NCBI GenBank assembly: GCA_016874795.1
Contig: VGTG01000006.1
Coordinates: 18,206 to 82,205, forward strand
DNA length: 64,000 bases
Origin: Deltaproteobacteria bacterium
GTDB lineage: Bacteria > Desulfobacterota > Binatia > UBA12015
Direction: 5' to 3'
Made by a program: the position numbers and the translations under genes. Numbering within the stretch: position 1 is the stretch's first letter; each line of letters begins with the position of its first letter. Below are positions 35,455-43,407 of the stretch, piece by piece. Below the pieces are notes generated by a model. It searched no databases. It saw nothing but the letters and a program-made list of their open reading frames with translations, and was not told where the DNA came from.

Positions 35455-36393
35455 TCAGCGAGTCGCGGAGAGAAGCGTGCGCACGCCGCGAGCGATGATC
35501 ACGTCCTCGCGCGCGGCGACGACCTCGACACGGAAGTCGCCGAGGAAGCGCACGCGCGTCACCACGGCTTCGCGCACGTCGGCGCGGTTCTCGCCGACGC
35601 CGCCGCTGAACACGATCACGTCGAGGCCCGCGAGTGCCGCCGCCATCGCCGCGACCGCCTGCGCGACCCGGTACGTGTAGACGCCGAAGCCGAGCGGCGT
35701 ATCGAGCCCACCGAGCGCCGCGAGCCCCGACTCCTTCTCGAGCGCGCGATCGAGCTCTTCCACGGAGAGCCCGTGCTCGCGCATCAGATAGAGAAGCGCG
35801 CCCGGATCGACCGATCCCGAGCGTGTCGCCATCGGCACGCCTTCGAGCGGGCTGAAGCCCATCGTCGTGTCGACGGAGCGTCCGTCGCGCACCGCGCTCA
35901 CCGAGCAGCCGCCGCCGAGGTGACAGACGACGAGGCGCGGCACCCGGATCTGCGAAGCCGCCCACGCGACCGATAGGCCGTGGAAGCCGTACCGGCGGAC
36001 GCCGAACGAATCGCGCCAGCGCCGCGGGAGCGCGTACGTCGCCGCTTCTTCCGGGATCGTCGCGTGGAACGCGGTGTCGAAAACGGCGACGTGCGGGACG
36101 TCCGGCAAGCGTCGCCGCGCTTCGGCGATGCCGTCGAGCGCCACCCGGTTGTGCAGCGGAGCGAGCGGCTCCAGCTCGTGCAGAGCGCGCTTCACGTCGT
36201 CGTCGACGACGACGGGCTCGCGAAAGCGGCTCCCGCCGTGCACCACGCGGTGACCGACCGCGCCGACGCCCGACGGAACCGCTTGGAGAGACTCGACCTT
36301 CGTCGACGCCTCGCCCGCGTCGACGACCGAGAGCTTGAGGCTCGTCGAGCCCGCGTTGACGACCAGCACTCCCGCGCAACTCGAAGGCGGCAC
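35455..36393 (-). CDS. Acetate kinase family protein, shortened
   Basis: 312 aa from GTG at 36393; normal AckA is about 400. Kept motifs: LVVNAGSTSLK (phosphate 1), VGHRVVHGG (substrate Arg), VFDTAFH (catalytic Asp), RRYGFHGLS (His), TMGFSPLEGVPMATRSGSVDPG (second Arg) and IVFSGGVGENRADVRE (adenosine). HLGNG has become HLGGGCS. The segment between the first strand and VGHRVVHGG is much shorter than in AckA. Likely an acyl-phosphate kinase of unknown acyl preference; no phosphotransacetylase gene adjoins. It starts right after a SnoaL-like gene on the same strand. Confidence 0.8.
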   Translation of the reverse strand: MPPSSCAGVLVVNAGSTSLKLSVVDAGEASTKVESLQAVPSGVGAVGHRVVHGGSRFREPVVVDDDVKRALHELEPLAPLHNRVALDGIAEARRRLPDVPHVAVFDTAFHATIPEEAATYALPRRWRDSFGVRRYGFHGLSVAWAASQIRVPRLVVCHLGGGCSVSAVRDGRSVDTTMGFSPLEGVPMATRSGSVDPGALLYLMREHGLSVEELDRALEKESGLAALGGLDTPLGFGVYTYRVAQAVAAMAAALAGLDVIVFSGGVGENRADVREAVVTRVRFLGDFRVEVVAAREDVIIARGVRTLLSATR

Positions 36394-36395
36394 GG

Positions 36396-36887
36396 CTACC
36401 CCGCCCGGTACATGAACTCCTCTCGGACGATCTTGCCGTTCTTCACGGTGTAGACGCCGATCTCCTCCATCGACTCGCGCTGGCCGGTCGACTTCGTCTC
36501 GATGCCCATCTTGAAGCGCACGGAGAATCCGGTCGCGCCGACGAACGGGCCCTCGACCTCGGCGCCGTGCACGACGTGATCGGCTTCCCAGGTCGCGTTC
36601 TTCTGCAGAACGGACTTTCGACCGCTCCACTCCATCGACATGCCGAGGCCCTCGACGGAGACGACGCCCGGCGCCCACCACTTCGCGTAGACCTCGTCGC
36701 CCTTGCCGGAGCGGACGAGCTTCACGAGGTCGTTCCCGACCTCGAGCGGCGAAGCGCCCTTCCCGGTCTTTACCTGCTTCGGCGCAGCGCTCTTCGCCTT
36801 CGGGCTCCCGGCCTTCTTCTTGGCCTTCTTGTCCGATTTCGCCTTGGCCTTGCCCGCCTTCTTCTTGCCCTTCTTCTTGGTCGCCAT
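36396..36887 (-). CDS. SnoaL/NTF2-like protein with lysine-rich N-terminal tail
   Basis: 163 aa. Residues about 2-48 are almost only Lys, Ala, Gly and Ser (ATKKKGKKKAGKAKAKSDKKAKKKAG), like a histone H1 or nucleoid-protein tail. A single NTF2-like cone domain follows (LEVGNDLVKLVRSGKGDEVYAKWWAPGVVSVEG...EIGVYTVKNGKIVREEFMYRAG), the usual shape of SnoaL-fold proteins. The tail may bind nucleic acid or another polyanion. Its stop is 3 nt before the acetate-kinase start. Function unknown. Confidence 0.65.
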   Translation of the reverse strand: MATKKKGKKKAGKAKAKSDKKAKKKAGSPKAKSAAPKQVKTGKGASPLEVGNDLVKLVRSGKGDEVYAKWWAPGVVSVEGLGMSMEWSGRKSVLQKNATWEADHVVHGAEVEGPFVGATGFSVRFKMGIETKSTGQRESMEEIGVYTVKNGKIVREEFMYRAG

Positions 36888-36969
36888 CGCTTCCGCTCTC
36901 CTCTCGTTCGTTCTCCGCCCACTCTGCGCAAACCAGAAAGCCAACCGTGTGTCTACGGGCCCCGATCCG

Positions 36970-38154
36970 TCACTCCGCGCGCACGATCATCGCGCTCGTC
37001 GCGACGCCGGAGGCCCCGGTGACGAGCACCGCCTCGCAGCCGTCGACCTGCGACGTCGACGTTCCGCGGACTTGACGCACGGCCTCGAGGATCAGGTTGA
37101 AGCCGTGGACGTACGCTTCGCTCAGGCCGCCCCCGGACGTGAGCACCGGCAGGTCGCCGCCCAGCTCGATCCGCCCGCCTTCCGTGAACGGTCCGCCCTC
37201 GCCGCGCGCGCAGAAGCCGTAGTCCTCGAGGCCGAGGATCACGAGCGGCGTGAACGCGTCGTAGATCTGCGCGCAGTCGATGTCCTTCGGCCCGATCGCG
37301 GAGCGCGCCCAGAGCTGGCGCGCGCACGGGACCGCCGTCGTCTCCATGTCCGGCACGTTGTAGTTGGCGAGGTGGACCGGATTCGGTCCCGACGCCTGCG
37401 CGGCGGAGTGCACGAGGACCGGCTTCCGGCGGAGGTCGCGTGCTCTCTCGACCGTCGTGACGACACACGCGAGCGCGCCGTCCGTCTCGAGGCAGCAATC
37501 GTAGAGCGTCAGCGGATAGCCGATCACGCGTCCACCGAGATACGTCTCCATGTCGAGCGGACGATCCTGCATCATCGCGCCGGGGTTGCGGTTCGCGTGC
37601 TTTCGCGCGGCGATGGCGACGTTGCCGAGATGCTCGCGCTTCGTCCCGTAGAGGAGCATGTGCCGGTGCGCCCACATGCCGATCACGTCGACGGGCCGGA
37701 TCAGGCCCCACGGGACGTGCAGCGCCTTGTCCTCGGTGACGAGCTCGCGCTCCTGCGCCCAGGGGCGCGAAGCCTTGCCGCCGCGGTTCCGTGCGCGATG
37801 GCAGACGACCGTCGTCGCGAGCCCGCAAGCGATCGCCGCGGCGGCGTGCAGGATCGTCGCGCACGAGGCTCCGCCGCCGTACGAGATCTTGTCCCACCAC
37901 TGCAGGTTCGAGACGCCGAGACCGCGCGCGAGCGTCACCTCGTGCGTGTGCTCCAGGTCGAACATCGAGATGCCGTCGACGTCCTCGGCGGCGAGGCCGG
38001 CGTCGTCGAGGGCGAGCTGGATCGCCTCGATCGCCGTGTCCGAGATCGGGCGTCCGACGTCCTTCGCGAACGGAAGCTGTCCGATGCCGACGATCGCGAC
38101 GCGATCGCGGATCCGCGCGAAGAGATCCTCGTCGACGGTCTTCGGCGACGCCAT
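36970..38154 (-). CDS. SCP2-type thiolase / lipid-transfer-like acetyltransferase
   Basis: 394 aa thiolase fold. VAIVGIGQLPFAKDVGRPISDTAIEAIQLALDDAGL is the N-terminal signature. The nucleophile region is GGGASCATILHAAAAI (Cys98). CAQIYDAFTPLVILGLEDYGFC (acidic/aromatic loop) and the histidine in SGGGLSEAYVHGFN belong to the nonspecific-lipid-transfer thiolase group. Such enzymes cleave or retro-aldol CoA thioesters in sterol and aromatic side-chain breakdown, usually with a DUF35 partner; one is encoded at 34.5-34.9 kb. Confidence 0.85.
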   Translation of the reverse strand: MASPKTVDEDLFARIRDRVAIVGIGQLPFAKDVGRPISDTAIEAIQLALDDAGLAAEDVDGISMFDLEHTHEVTLARGLGVSNLQWWDKISYGGGASCATILHAAAAIACGLATTVVCHRARNRGGKASRPWAQERELVTEDKALHVPWGLIRPVDVIGMWAHRHMLLYGTKREHLGNVAIAARKHANRNPGAMMQDRPLDMETYLGGRVIGYPLTLYDCCLETDGALACVVTTVERARDLRRKPVLVHSAAQASGPNPVHLANYNVPDMETTAVPCARQLWARSAIGPKDIDCAQIYDAFTPLVILGLEDYGFCARGEGGPFTEGGRIELGGDLPVLTSGGGLSEAYVHGFNLILEAVRQVRGTSTSQVDGCEAVLVTGASGVATSAMIVRAE

Positions 38155-38206
38155 GGCTCGGCGTTGCCATACCGGAGCGAGCCGGTCCTCGCGACGGGAG
38201 GGCGGG

Positions 38207-39199
38207 TCAGGCTGCGGCGGACGTCAGCCGTTCCTCGCGGGGTGCGACGACGGTGTTCTCCTGTACGCCGAGATCGATCGCCCCGTCGTCGGTGCGGATC
38301 GCCGCCTTCACGCGGTCGCCCGGACGGAGGAAGCGCGGATTGCCGGCATTCATCTTGACGAAGTTCGCCCACTTCACGTGATCCGGGAGGAGCTTGCCGA
38401 CGAGGAGCGCGAGCCCGCCCGGCGCGCGCAGCGCGCAGCCGCCCGGCGTGCCAGTCGCGATCAAGTCGCCGGTCGAGAGGTCCTGCAACGCGGAGAGCTC
38501 CGTCAGCGTCGGCGCGGGCGTGAAGATCATGTCCTCGGCGAGGCTGTCCTGACGGATCTCGTCGTTCACCCGGAGCGAGAGCCGAAGGGACGCGAAGCGA
38601 GCGAGGTCCGCCGCGTCGACCAGCGTCAAGTAGGGTCCGACGGGGCCGAACGTGCGGTAGCTCTTCCCCTTGTAGAACTGCGTCTGCAGGAGCTGCACGT
38701 CGCGCGCGCTGACGTCGTTCACGAGGACGAGGGCCGCCACGTAGTGGTGCAGATTTTCCTCGGTCACCGCGACGGGGCCGTCGAGATCGCGTCCGACGAC
38801 GAGCCCGATCTCGACCTCGTAGTCGAGGAGACGGACGTGCGCCGGCCGCACGATGTCCGTGTCCGCCGGCGCGAGGCAGGAGGACGCCTTCCGGAAGATC
38901 ATGTTGAAGGACGCGCGCTCAGGATCGAGCCCGGATTCGCGCATGTGGCTCCGGTAGTTGATCCCCTGACAGATGAACTGCTGGTTCCGCGTGATCGGGC
39001 AGAGAAGCTCGACGCTTCGGGGCGAGAGCGCCTCGCCCACGGGGAGACGCGCTGCCACCGCGCGCGCCTCAGCGGCTCCTTCGCGCAGGAAGTCGCGCGT
39101 CGTCGCGTACGAGCCCGGGATCGGGGTGATGCTTCCCGCGCGGGCCACGCCCCAGAGGGCTTCGCCGCCTTGACGATAGTGGATCACGTTGATGGCCAT
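38207..39199 (-). CDS. Fumarylacetoacetate hydrolase (FAH) family protein
   Basis: 330 aa. The C-terminal FAH fold starts at CQGINYRSHMRESG. The metal-binding acidic motif LLDYEVEIGLVVGRDL gives two Glu ligands, NDVSARDVQ an Asp, and STGDLIATGTPGG the conserved end. Cleaves C-C bonds of acylpyruvates or decarboxylates/isomerises ring-fission products. It follows an extradiol-type dioxygenase by 22 nt on the same strand, which fits cleavage of a ring-opened catechol. MAINVIHYRQGGEALWGV is a normal start. Confidence 0.88.
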   Translation of the reverse strand: MAINVIHYRQGGEALWGVARAGSITPIPGSYATTRDFLREGAAEARAVAARLPVGEALSPRSVELLCPITRNQQFICQGINYRSHMRESGLDPERASFNMIFRKASSCLAPADTDIVRPAHVRLLDYEVEIGLVVGRDLDGPVAVTEENLHHYVAALVLVNDVSARDVQLLQTQFYKGKSYRTFGPVGPYLTLVDAADLARFASLRLSLRVNDEIRQDSLAEDMIFTPAPTLTELSALQDLSTGDLIATGTPGGCALRAPGGLALLVGKLLPDHVKWANFVKMNAGNPRFLRPGDRVKAAIRTDDGAIDLGVQENTVVAPREERLTSAAA

Positions 39200-39221
39200 G
39201 AGAAACCTCCCCTTCCTCGCT

Positions 39222-40334
39222 CTAGCGGGAGAGCGCTTTCGCCACGCCGATCAGCTTGCCGAGGCTCAGGTCCTCGCTCTGGAACAGGGCGGAGACGAGC
39301 TGGATCGCCTTCCGCGGGCTCATCGACGTGTCGAAGAAATCGCGCGGCAAGGGCGGCCCCCACTGCGCGAGGCTGCCGCGCCCGAACGGGCTCGTCGCCG
39401 TCGGAACGGACGCGTCGAAGAGGTCGCCGTCCGTGTAGTGCTCGTGCATCATCCCGTCGGGATCGCGCCAGTAGTCGAAGATCTGGCTGCCGAGGAGATG
39501 GCGCCCGACGCCCCAGGAGTGCTTCCACCCTCGACGACGGAGGTGCTCTCCGCCCATCGCGACCGCGTCGAGATCCTGCACCTCGAACGCGGCATGCTCG
39601 AACGACTCGGCGAAGCCGGCTGCGACCGCGATCGTGTGGTGATCGGACGGCGTCTCGCCGCGATCGCAGCGCAGGAACGCGATCACCGGTCCCGCCTCGG
39701 GTCGGTCCGCGAGCGCCTGGTAGTCGGAGACGATCAGGCCGAACGTCCGCATCAGCCAGAGCAGCATGCGCGAGTGATGGCACGTCTGGAGCACGACGTG
39801 TCCGAGACGATGCACCTGCGCCGGGGCGACGGGCGGACGCTGCGCGGCGTTCAGGCGAACCTTCTCCGAGACGAAGTTCGCGGAGAGAGGCGGACGAATC
39901 GGCAGGCGCGGCGCCGCTTCGCGTCCGCAAACGACGTGCACCTCGAGGCCGTTCGGCGCCGTCGAGCGTACGCGCTGGCCGCCGCCCGGACCGTCGACGG
40001 GCTCGATCGGTGAAGCGCCCGCGTGCTCGACGAGGCGTCGCAGGTCATCGATGCTCGCCGCGCGGAGCCCGAAGCCTGCGAATCGCGGCGTGTCGCCGCG
40101 GCGCAGGACGTAGCAGTACGGGTCTTCGCCGTGGCCGCGCAGGTAGATCGCATCCTCGGTTCGCTCCACGCGGACGAGGCCGAAGTCCGTCAAGAAGCGC
40201 TCGCTCGCCTCGAGGTCGGGCTTCTCGAAGGTCACATACGCGAGCTCGAGGACGCGGACGAGCGGCTCGTCGGCGCGACCGCGAGCGAGCTCCGTCCGGT
40301 CTCGCTCGTTCAGCGGCTGCAGCTCGGTGCTCAT
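39222..40334 (-). CDS. Extradiol-type ring-cleavage dioxygenase (VOC superfamily)
   Basis: 370 aa with two VOC modules. The N-terminal module begins VLELAYVTFEKPDLEASERFL. The catalytic C-terminal module has HRLGHVVLQT (His), ESFEHAAFEVQD (His) and MMHEHYTDGD (Glu), the 2-His-1-carboxylate Fe(II) triad of catechol/biphenyl-diol dioxygenases. Opens a catechol-like ring with O2. Set between an MhpA-like hydroxylase and an FAH-family hydrolase, giving a hydroxylation, ring cleavage, hydrolysis order. True aromatic substrate unknown. Confidence 0.85.
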   Translation of the reverse strand: MSTELQPLNERDRTELARGRADEPLVRVLELAYVTFEKPDLEASERFLTDFGLVRVERTEDAIYLRGHGEDPYCYVLRRGDTPRFAGFGLRAASIDDLRRLVEHAGASPIEPVDGPGGGQRVRSTAPNGLEVHVVCGREAAPRLPIRPPLSANFVSEKVRLNAAQRPPVAPAQVHRLGHVVLQTCHHSRMLLWLMRTFGLIVSDYQALADRPEAGPVIAFLRCDRGETPSDHHTIAVAAGFAESFEHAAFEVQDLDAVAMGGEHLRRRGWKHSWGVGRHLLGSQIFDYWRDPDGMMHEHYTDGDLFDASVPTATSPFGRGSLAQWGPPLPRDFFDTSMSPRKAIQLVSALFQSEDLSLGKLIGVAKALSR

Positions 40335-40358
40335 CGTTTCGTCCTTCTCTTCTCCCGG

Positions 40359-42008
40359 CTACGCCGCCCGACGCGCGGATGCGGTGACGACTCCGCGGAG
40401 GAGGCTCTCGAACGCCGCCGTCGCCTCCACCGCCGCCCGTGGCTCGAGCTCCGCCGCGCAGAACCGATCCGGACGGACGGCGACGATCGAGCACGCCTTC
40501 CCGAACCACTCGGCGAGATGGCCGGTCTCGTCGATGATGGTACCGTCCGTCGCCTTCGCTCCGCGCGGGAGCACGTGCACGAGGCGCGCGCCGAGCCCGC
40601 GCCAGTACGCGAGCGTGCCGACGTCGAGCGTCTTCGCGGGGTCTGCGTCGTAGCCGACGACCGCGAATCCCGGACCGAGCACGTCGTCGAGCGGGACCGT
40701 CTCGCCGCCGGAGGTGCGCACCTGCGGTTGGAAGATCATCTGTCCCGCGAGACGCGAAGCCTCGTCCCTCCCGCCTTCCGACGGGACGAAGACGCCGCGA
40801 CGCATGCGCGGCGCGCGGAGCGAGCGCATCAGCGAGCGCTCGATGACTTGCTGGCCGCCGCGCACGACGCCAAGCACCGCGAAGACCGCATCCCGCAGCG
40901 CCGCCCGCACGCGGCTCGTCGGCTGGATCAGATCGCCGAGGCGATTGGCGAGAGCGGTCGCCGCCTTCACATGCGAGCGGCGCTCGACCTCGTAGCTGTC
41001 GAGGAGCGCCTGATCGGCGGCGCCGACGACGACGAGCGCGAGCTTCCACGCGAGATCGCGCGCGTCGCGAATTCCGCCGTTCATCCCCTGCCCCGCGAAC
41101 GGCGGCATCATGTGCGCGGCGTCGCCGGCGAGGAGGACGCGCCCCTCCCGGTAGCGGTCGGCGACGAGGGAGTGGAAGGTGTAGACGCACTTCCGCTCGA
41201 GCTTCACCTGCTCCGGGCGAGTGTGCGGCGCGAGAAGACGCGCGATCATGCCGTCGTCGAGGAGGTCCTCCTCGCTCTCGCCGGGCATCAGCATCCACTC
41301 CCAGCGGCGCTTCGTCCCGCGCTTGCGGATCGACATCGCGGGCCGCCGCGGATCGCAGAAGAAGCGGCAATCGAACGCTCCGGCAAGGTGCGCGTCGATC
41401 GTGTCGATCACGAGCCACTTCTCCGGCGCAGTCGCTCCCGACATGCCGATCCCGAGCTGCTGCCGCATCGCCGAGCGGCCGCCGTCGCAGGCGATCAGGT
41501 ATTCCGCCTCGATCGAGAACGGTCGTCCGTCGCTGCTCGTTCCCCGGACGGAGACGCCGCTCGCGTCCTGCGAGAAGCCCTCCACGGCGTGCCCGAAGCG
41601 AACGTCGACGTGCGGGAACCGTTCGAGCCCGAGCCGAAGCGCCCGCTCGAAGATCGGCTGGTCGAAGGAGTTCTGCTGCGCATGCCCATATGGCGTCGGG
41701 CCGAGATCGATCGACAAGAGCGTGCGGCCACGGCCGTTCACGTAGTCGACGTGGAAGCCGAGAAGCGTGTCCGCCGCGACCTCCTCGTAGAGGCCGGCCG
41801 CCTGCATCGTGCGGAGCGATTCGGCGTCGATCGCGACGGCACGCGGCTCCGCGACCGTGGTCGCGTTCCGCTCGAGCAGCACCGTTCGGACGCCGTACAC
41901 CCCGAGGAGGTTCGCGAGCGTCATCCCGACCGGACCGGCGCCGACGATCGCGACTTCCGCGCGCGCGGCGCTTCCGGAGCCGATCGTCTCGACGGTTCGC
42001 GGGATCAT
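40359..42008 (-). CDS. FAD-dependent aromatic monooxygenase (MhpA-like)
   Basis: 549 aa class A flavoprotein hydroxylase. The dinucleotide motif VAIVGAGPVGMTLANLLG (about 19-36), YLIACDGGRSAMRQQLG (DG motif) and VLLAGDAAHMMPPFAGQGMNGGIRDARDLAWKL (GD motif, FAD ribityl) are intact. The C-terminal thioredoxin-like domain ends the protein. Closest in layout to 3-(3-hydroxyphenyl)propionate hydroxylases. The ATG at 42008 overlaps the TetR stop (ATGA), so regulator and enzyme are co-translated. Confidence 0.88.
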   Translation of the reverse strand: MIPRTVETIGSGSAARAEVAIVGAGPVGMTLANLLGVYGVRTVLLERNATTVAEPRAVAIDAESLRTMQAAGLYEEVAADTLLGFHVDYVNGRGRTLLSIDLGPTPYGHAQQNSFDQPIFERALRLGLERFPHVDVRFGHAVEGFSQDASGVSVRGTSSDGRPFSIEAEYLIACDGGRSAMRQQLGIGMSGATAPEKWLVIDTIDAHLAGAFDCRFFCDPRRPAMSIRKRGTKRRWEWMLMPGESEEDLLDDGMIARLLAPHTRPEQVKLERKCVYTFHSLVADRYREGRVLLAGDAAHMMPPFAGQGMNGGIRDARDLAWKLALVVVGAADQALLDSYEVERRSHVKAATALANRLGDLIQPTSRVRAALRDAVFAVLGVVRGGQQVIERSLMRSLRAPRMRRGVFVPSEGGRDEASRLAGQMIFQPQVRTSGGETVPLDDVLGPGFAVVGYDADPAKTLDVGTLAYWRGLGARLVHVLPRGAKATDGTIIDETGHLAEWFGKACSIVAVRPDRFCAAELEPRAAVEATAAFESLLRGVVTASARRAA

Positions 42009-42730
42009 CGACGCGTCTCCTTCCGCGAGGCAGCGGGTGCACTCTCGCCGACGAGCAGCGCCACGATCGCATCCGCGTGCGCCTCGATGCTCTCCGGCGA
42101 GAGCGGGTCCTGCCCCGTCAAGCGGCGGCACTCGGGCGCCACGACGAAGAGATGCGCAACCGCGCCGATCAGGATGTAGTGCAGGTGCACCGGCGGCACC
42201 TTCGGCGCGACGCCGTGCGCCTGCGCGGCGGCGATCAGGCCGGTCGAGAGCTCATAGAGCGGCCGCACGTGGTGGTCGACGAGCCACTGCATCCGCGGCC
42301 CGTCGTGCTTTCCCTCCTGCACCATCAGGCGGTGCAGCTCCGGACGCTGCGCGGCGAAGCGGACGTAGTGGCGAATCAGGAGGCGGAGCTGCGTCGCGGG
42401 GTCGGCGTCCTCGAGCGCGCGCACGCGCTCCGTGAAGGCGTCGCGGAGCTCGCCGAAGAGCTGCTCGACGACCGCCTGCCAGAGCGCGAGCTTGCTCGCG
42501 AAGTGATACGTGATCAGGCCCTGGTTCACGCCGGCCCGATCGGAGATGGCGCGCGTCGAGGCGCCGTCGAAGCCGAGCTCGGCGAAGGACTCGAGAGCGG
42601 CGGCGAGGATGCGCTCGCGCGTTCCGACGGCCCGGAGCCGCCGGCGATCGTCGGGCGCTCGGGCTCCGTCGGCTGCGGGTGCGGGCGCTCTCCCCAGCGG
42701 CGCCGCGCGCTTCGCTCGAGCCGTCCCCAT
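42005..42730 (-). CDS. TetR family transcriptional regulator
   Basis: 241 aa. A disordered Ala/Arg-rich N-terminus of about 35 residues precedes the HTH: TRERILAAALESFAELGFDGASTRAISDRAGVNQGLITYHFASKLALWQAV. The C-terminal ligand domain is helical (ELHRLMVQEGKHDGPRMQWLVDHHVRPLYEL) and resembles the CerR-type subgroup. Heads the leftward aromatic-degradation operon and is divergent from an FMN reductase. Two palindromes in the shared promoter region are its probable operators, implying autoregulation and control of both sides. Confidence 0.92.
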   Translation of the reverse strand: MGTARAKRAAPLGRAPAPAADGARAPDDRRRLRAVGTRERILAAALESFAELGFDGASTRAISDRAGVNQGLITYHFASKLALWQAVVEQLFGELRDAFTERVRALEDADPATQLRLLIRHYVRFAAQRPELHRLMVQEGKHDGPRMQWLVDHHVRPLYELSTGLIAAAQAHGVAPKVPPVHLHYILIGAVAHLFVVAPECRRLTGQDPLSPESIEAHADAIVALLVGESAPAASRKETRR

Positions 42731-42742
42731 GAGCCCGTTCTT

Positions 42743-42754
42743 ATTCGATCGAAT
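42743..42754. promoter_or_regulatory. Probable TetR operator 1 (12-bp palindrome)
   Basis: ATTCGATCGAAT is a perfect inverted repeat 12 bp upstream of the tetR start. Its TTCGATCGAA core is the same as in the second palindrome, whose centre is 32 bp away (about three helical turns), so two dimers could sit on one face of the DNA. Confidence 0.7.
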
Positions 42755-42772
42755 GAGAGAGTCAAGGGATTT

Positions 42773-42788
42773 TTGTTCGATCGAACAA
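42773..42788. promoter_or_regulatory. Probable TetR operator 2 (16-bp palindrome)
   Basis: TTGTTCGATCGAACAA is a perfect 16-bp inverted repeat 25 bp before the FMN reductase start. It shares its core with operator 1, and its position would block the rightward promoter. Confidence 0.75.
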
Positions 42789-42813
42789 GAATTCCTCCGT
42801 GCTAGCCTCGCGC

Positions 42814-43386
42814 ATGGCGGATTCGTTGAGCTTGCTGGGAATCGTCGGAAGCCTGCGGAAGGCGTCCTACAACCGGTCGCTGCTGCGGGCGGCGGGCGAG
42901 GTCCTGCCGGAAGGGGTCGGGCTCACGATCTTCGAGAGCCTCGGGAACATCCCCCTGTACGACGGGGACGTCGAGGATGCGGGATTCCCCGAAGCCGTCG
43001 TGGCGCTGAAGGACGCGATCGCGCGCGCGGACGGGCTCCTGATCGCCACGCCGGAGTACAACTACGGCGTGCCGGGCGTGCTGAAGAACGCGATCGACTG
43101 GGCCTCGCGCCCTCCCGGCAAGACGCCGCTTCTGAAGAAGCCCGTCGGAATCATGGGCGCGACGCCGGGCGGCGGCGGGACGATCCGCGCGCAGTTGCAG
43201 ATCCGGCAGTCGTTCGTGTTCCTCCAGATGCCGGCGCTGCTGCAGCCCGAGATGATGGTCTCTCGCGCGCACGAGCGCTTCGACGAGAGCGGCAAGCTCA
43301 CCGACGACCGCACGCGCGAGCAGCTGAAGAAGTACCTCGCGGCTCTCTGCGACTTCGTCCGCAAGACCCGCGCGGCCGCGAGCTAG
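42814..43386 (+). CDS. NADPH-dependent FMN reductase
   Basis: 190 aa flavodoxin-like fold. GIVGSLRKASYNRSLLRAAGEVLP is the FMN phosphate loop, LLIATPEYNYGVPGVLKNAIDWASRP the second FMN loop, and PVGIMGATPGGGGTIRAQLQIRQ the third. Supplies reduced flavin or reduces quinones/azo compounds. Divergent from the TetR-led aromatic operon, so probably co-induced with the flavin monooxygenase. GTG at 42799 is an alternative start; ATG at 42814 gives the usual N-terminus. Confidence 0.88.
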   Translation: MADSLSLLGIVGSLRKASYNRSLLRAAGEVLPEGVGLTIFESLGNIPLYDGDVEDAGFPEAVVALKDAIARADGLLIATPEYNYGVPGVLKNAIDWASRPPGKTPLLKKPVGIMGATPGGGGTIRAQLQIRQSFVFLQMPALLQPEMMVSRAHERFDESGKLTDDRTREQLKKYLAALCDFVRKTRAAAS

Positions 43387-43407
43387 GAGCGCCGCGAGCT
43401 AGGAGCG
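43376..43407. repeat. 16-bp tandem duplication across two convergent stop codons
   Basis: CCGCGAGCTAGGAGCG occurs twice in a row (43376-43391, 43392-43407), identical. The first copy holds the TAG that ends the FMN reductase gene; on the other strand the second copy holds the TAG that ends the exonuclease gene. Confidence 0.9.
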
